Shown here in pieces: positions 14,545 through 14,908 of a DNA stretch of 14,908 nt. How positions within the stretch are numbered: the first letter of the stretch is position 1; every line of letters begins with the position of its first letter. The notes beneath the pieces are model-generated. The model saw only the letters and a list, made by a program, of their open reading frames with translations. It did no database searches and was not told where the DNA came from. The DNA lies in contig CAMDZY010000020.1 in the NCBI GenBank assembly GCA_945910975.1, positions 1 to 14,908 of the forward strand. The letters are read 5' to 3'. Both the position numbers and the translations under genes were made by a program. The stretch is from an uncultured Clostridia bacterium (GTDB lineage Bacteria; Bacillota; Clostridia; Oscillospirales; Oscillospiraceae).

Positions 14545-14908
14545 TTAAAGTACGGTGTCGTGCAGCAATGTCCGCACATCGTCCAGCCGATGGCGAATGG
14601 TGCCGTCAAGCTGCGTGCCGTCCATTTCCAGACGAATCCCGCCCAGCACTGTAGGGTCGATTTTGTTGGTCAAATCGATGGTTTTTCCGGTCACTTCCGA
14701 CAGCTTTTTCACGAGCTTCTGCTGCAAATCATCGTGCAGTGCAACCGCCGTGACTGCCGTTGCTTCCAAAATAGCGTGATCTTCATTGAACCGGTGACGG
14801 TATTCGGTACAGCAGGCCGGAAACTCCCGCATCAACCCGCGTTCGGTCAAGAGCTTCATAAAATTCAGCACATACGGGTGTACCTTACCGCCAAAATCGT
14901 GCTGCAAA
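14545..14908 (-). CDS. atpH: F1Fo ATP synthase delta subunit, C-terminal part (cut by window edge)
   Basis: Delta joins the F1 head to the peripheral stalk. Only the last 120 codons are present; the start lies beyond the right edge. The family signature is clear: HPYVLNFMKLLTERG near the visible start, then helices, and the conserved end KIDPTVLGGIRLEMDGTQLD with a final HRLDDVRTLL segment. atpA follows after 19 bases. The order delta-alpha-gamma-beta-epsilon is the standard bacterial one, implying atpB, atpE and atpF beyond the edge. Confidence 0.95.
   Translation of the reverse strand, partial: LQHDFGGKVHPYVLNFMKLLTERGLMREFPACCTEYRHRFNEDHAILEATAVTAVALHDDLQQKLVKKLSEVTGKTIDLTNKIDPTVLGGIRLEMDGTQLDGTIRHRLDDVRTLLHDTVL

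Overview
The window reads as chromosomal DNA from an anaerobic, low-to-mid GC Clostridia bacterium, most likely of the Ruminococcaceae/Oscillospiraceae type. The grounds are a tRNA-Val T-box leader (a Firmicutes control mode), a DUF4317 protein (a family known mainly from Clostridia), a flavodiiron protein fused to flavin reductase and rubredoxin (an anaerobe's O2/NO detoxifier), strong AGGAGG-type ribosome binding sites, and protein sequences that look clostridial throughout. Species cannot be named from the sequence alone.

Layout, left to right. Positions 5-85 hold three perfect hairpins in a row. A minus-strand flavodiiron fusion gene (90-1925) is divergent from a plus-strand DUF4317 gene (2041-3192). 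A terminator that looks bidirectional (3201-3241) separates DUF4317 from the convergent minus-strand cluster valS-der-plsY-gpsA (8972 down to 3266). This cluster starts with a sigma-A promoter and a complete T-box leader with GUC (valine) specifier (about 9258-8993). A minus-strand gene for a small membrane-anchored protein of unknown function (9457-10047) follows, with its own promoter and a large-loop terminator. The right third is the distal part of an F1Fo ATP synthase operon, also on the minus strand: atpH (cut by the window edge), atpA, atpG, atpD, atpC, ending in a terminator at 10257-10291.

How the genes work together. The atp genes encode the F1 head and stalk in standard bacterial order (delta-alpha-gamma-beta-epsilon); the Fo genes must lie beyond the right edge. 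valS is controlled by uncharged tRNA-Val. The ribosome-assembly GTPase der, the acyl-phosphate:glycerol-3-phosphate acyltransferase plsY and the glycerol-3-phosphate dehydrogenase gpsA follow on the same strand. der and plsY overlap (TGATG) and plsY-gpsA is tightly spaced. GpsA makes sn-glycerol-3-phosphate and PlsY acylates it, so these two are consecutive steps of phospholipid synthesis. A GC-rich hairpin without a U-tract lies between valS and der, so read-through is possible but may be partial.

This is mainly a core housekeeping region. I see no CRISPR array, integrase, transposase, prophage gene, toxin-antitoxin pair or defence system, and no convincing new multigene system. The points most worth a second look are the triple hairpin at the left edge, the flavodiiron-flavin reductase-rubredoxin fusion, the 33-bp-spaced repeat over the valS promoter, the T-box-led valS/der/phospholipid cluster, and the uncharacterised membrane-anchored gene with a strong promoter and long leader.
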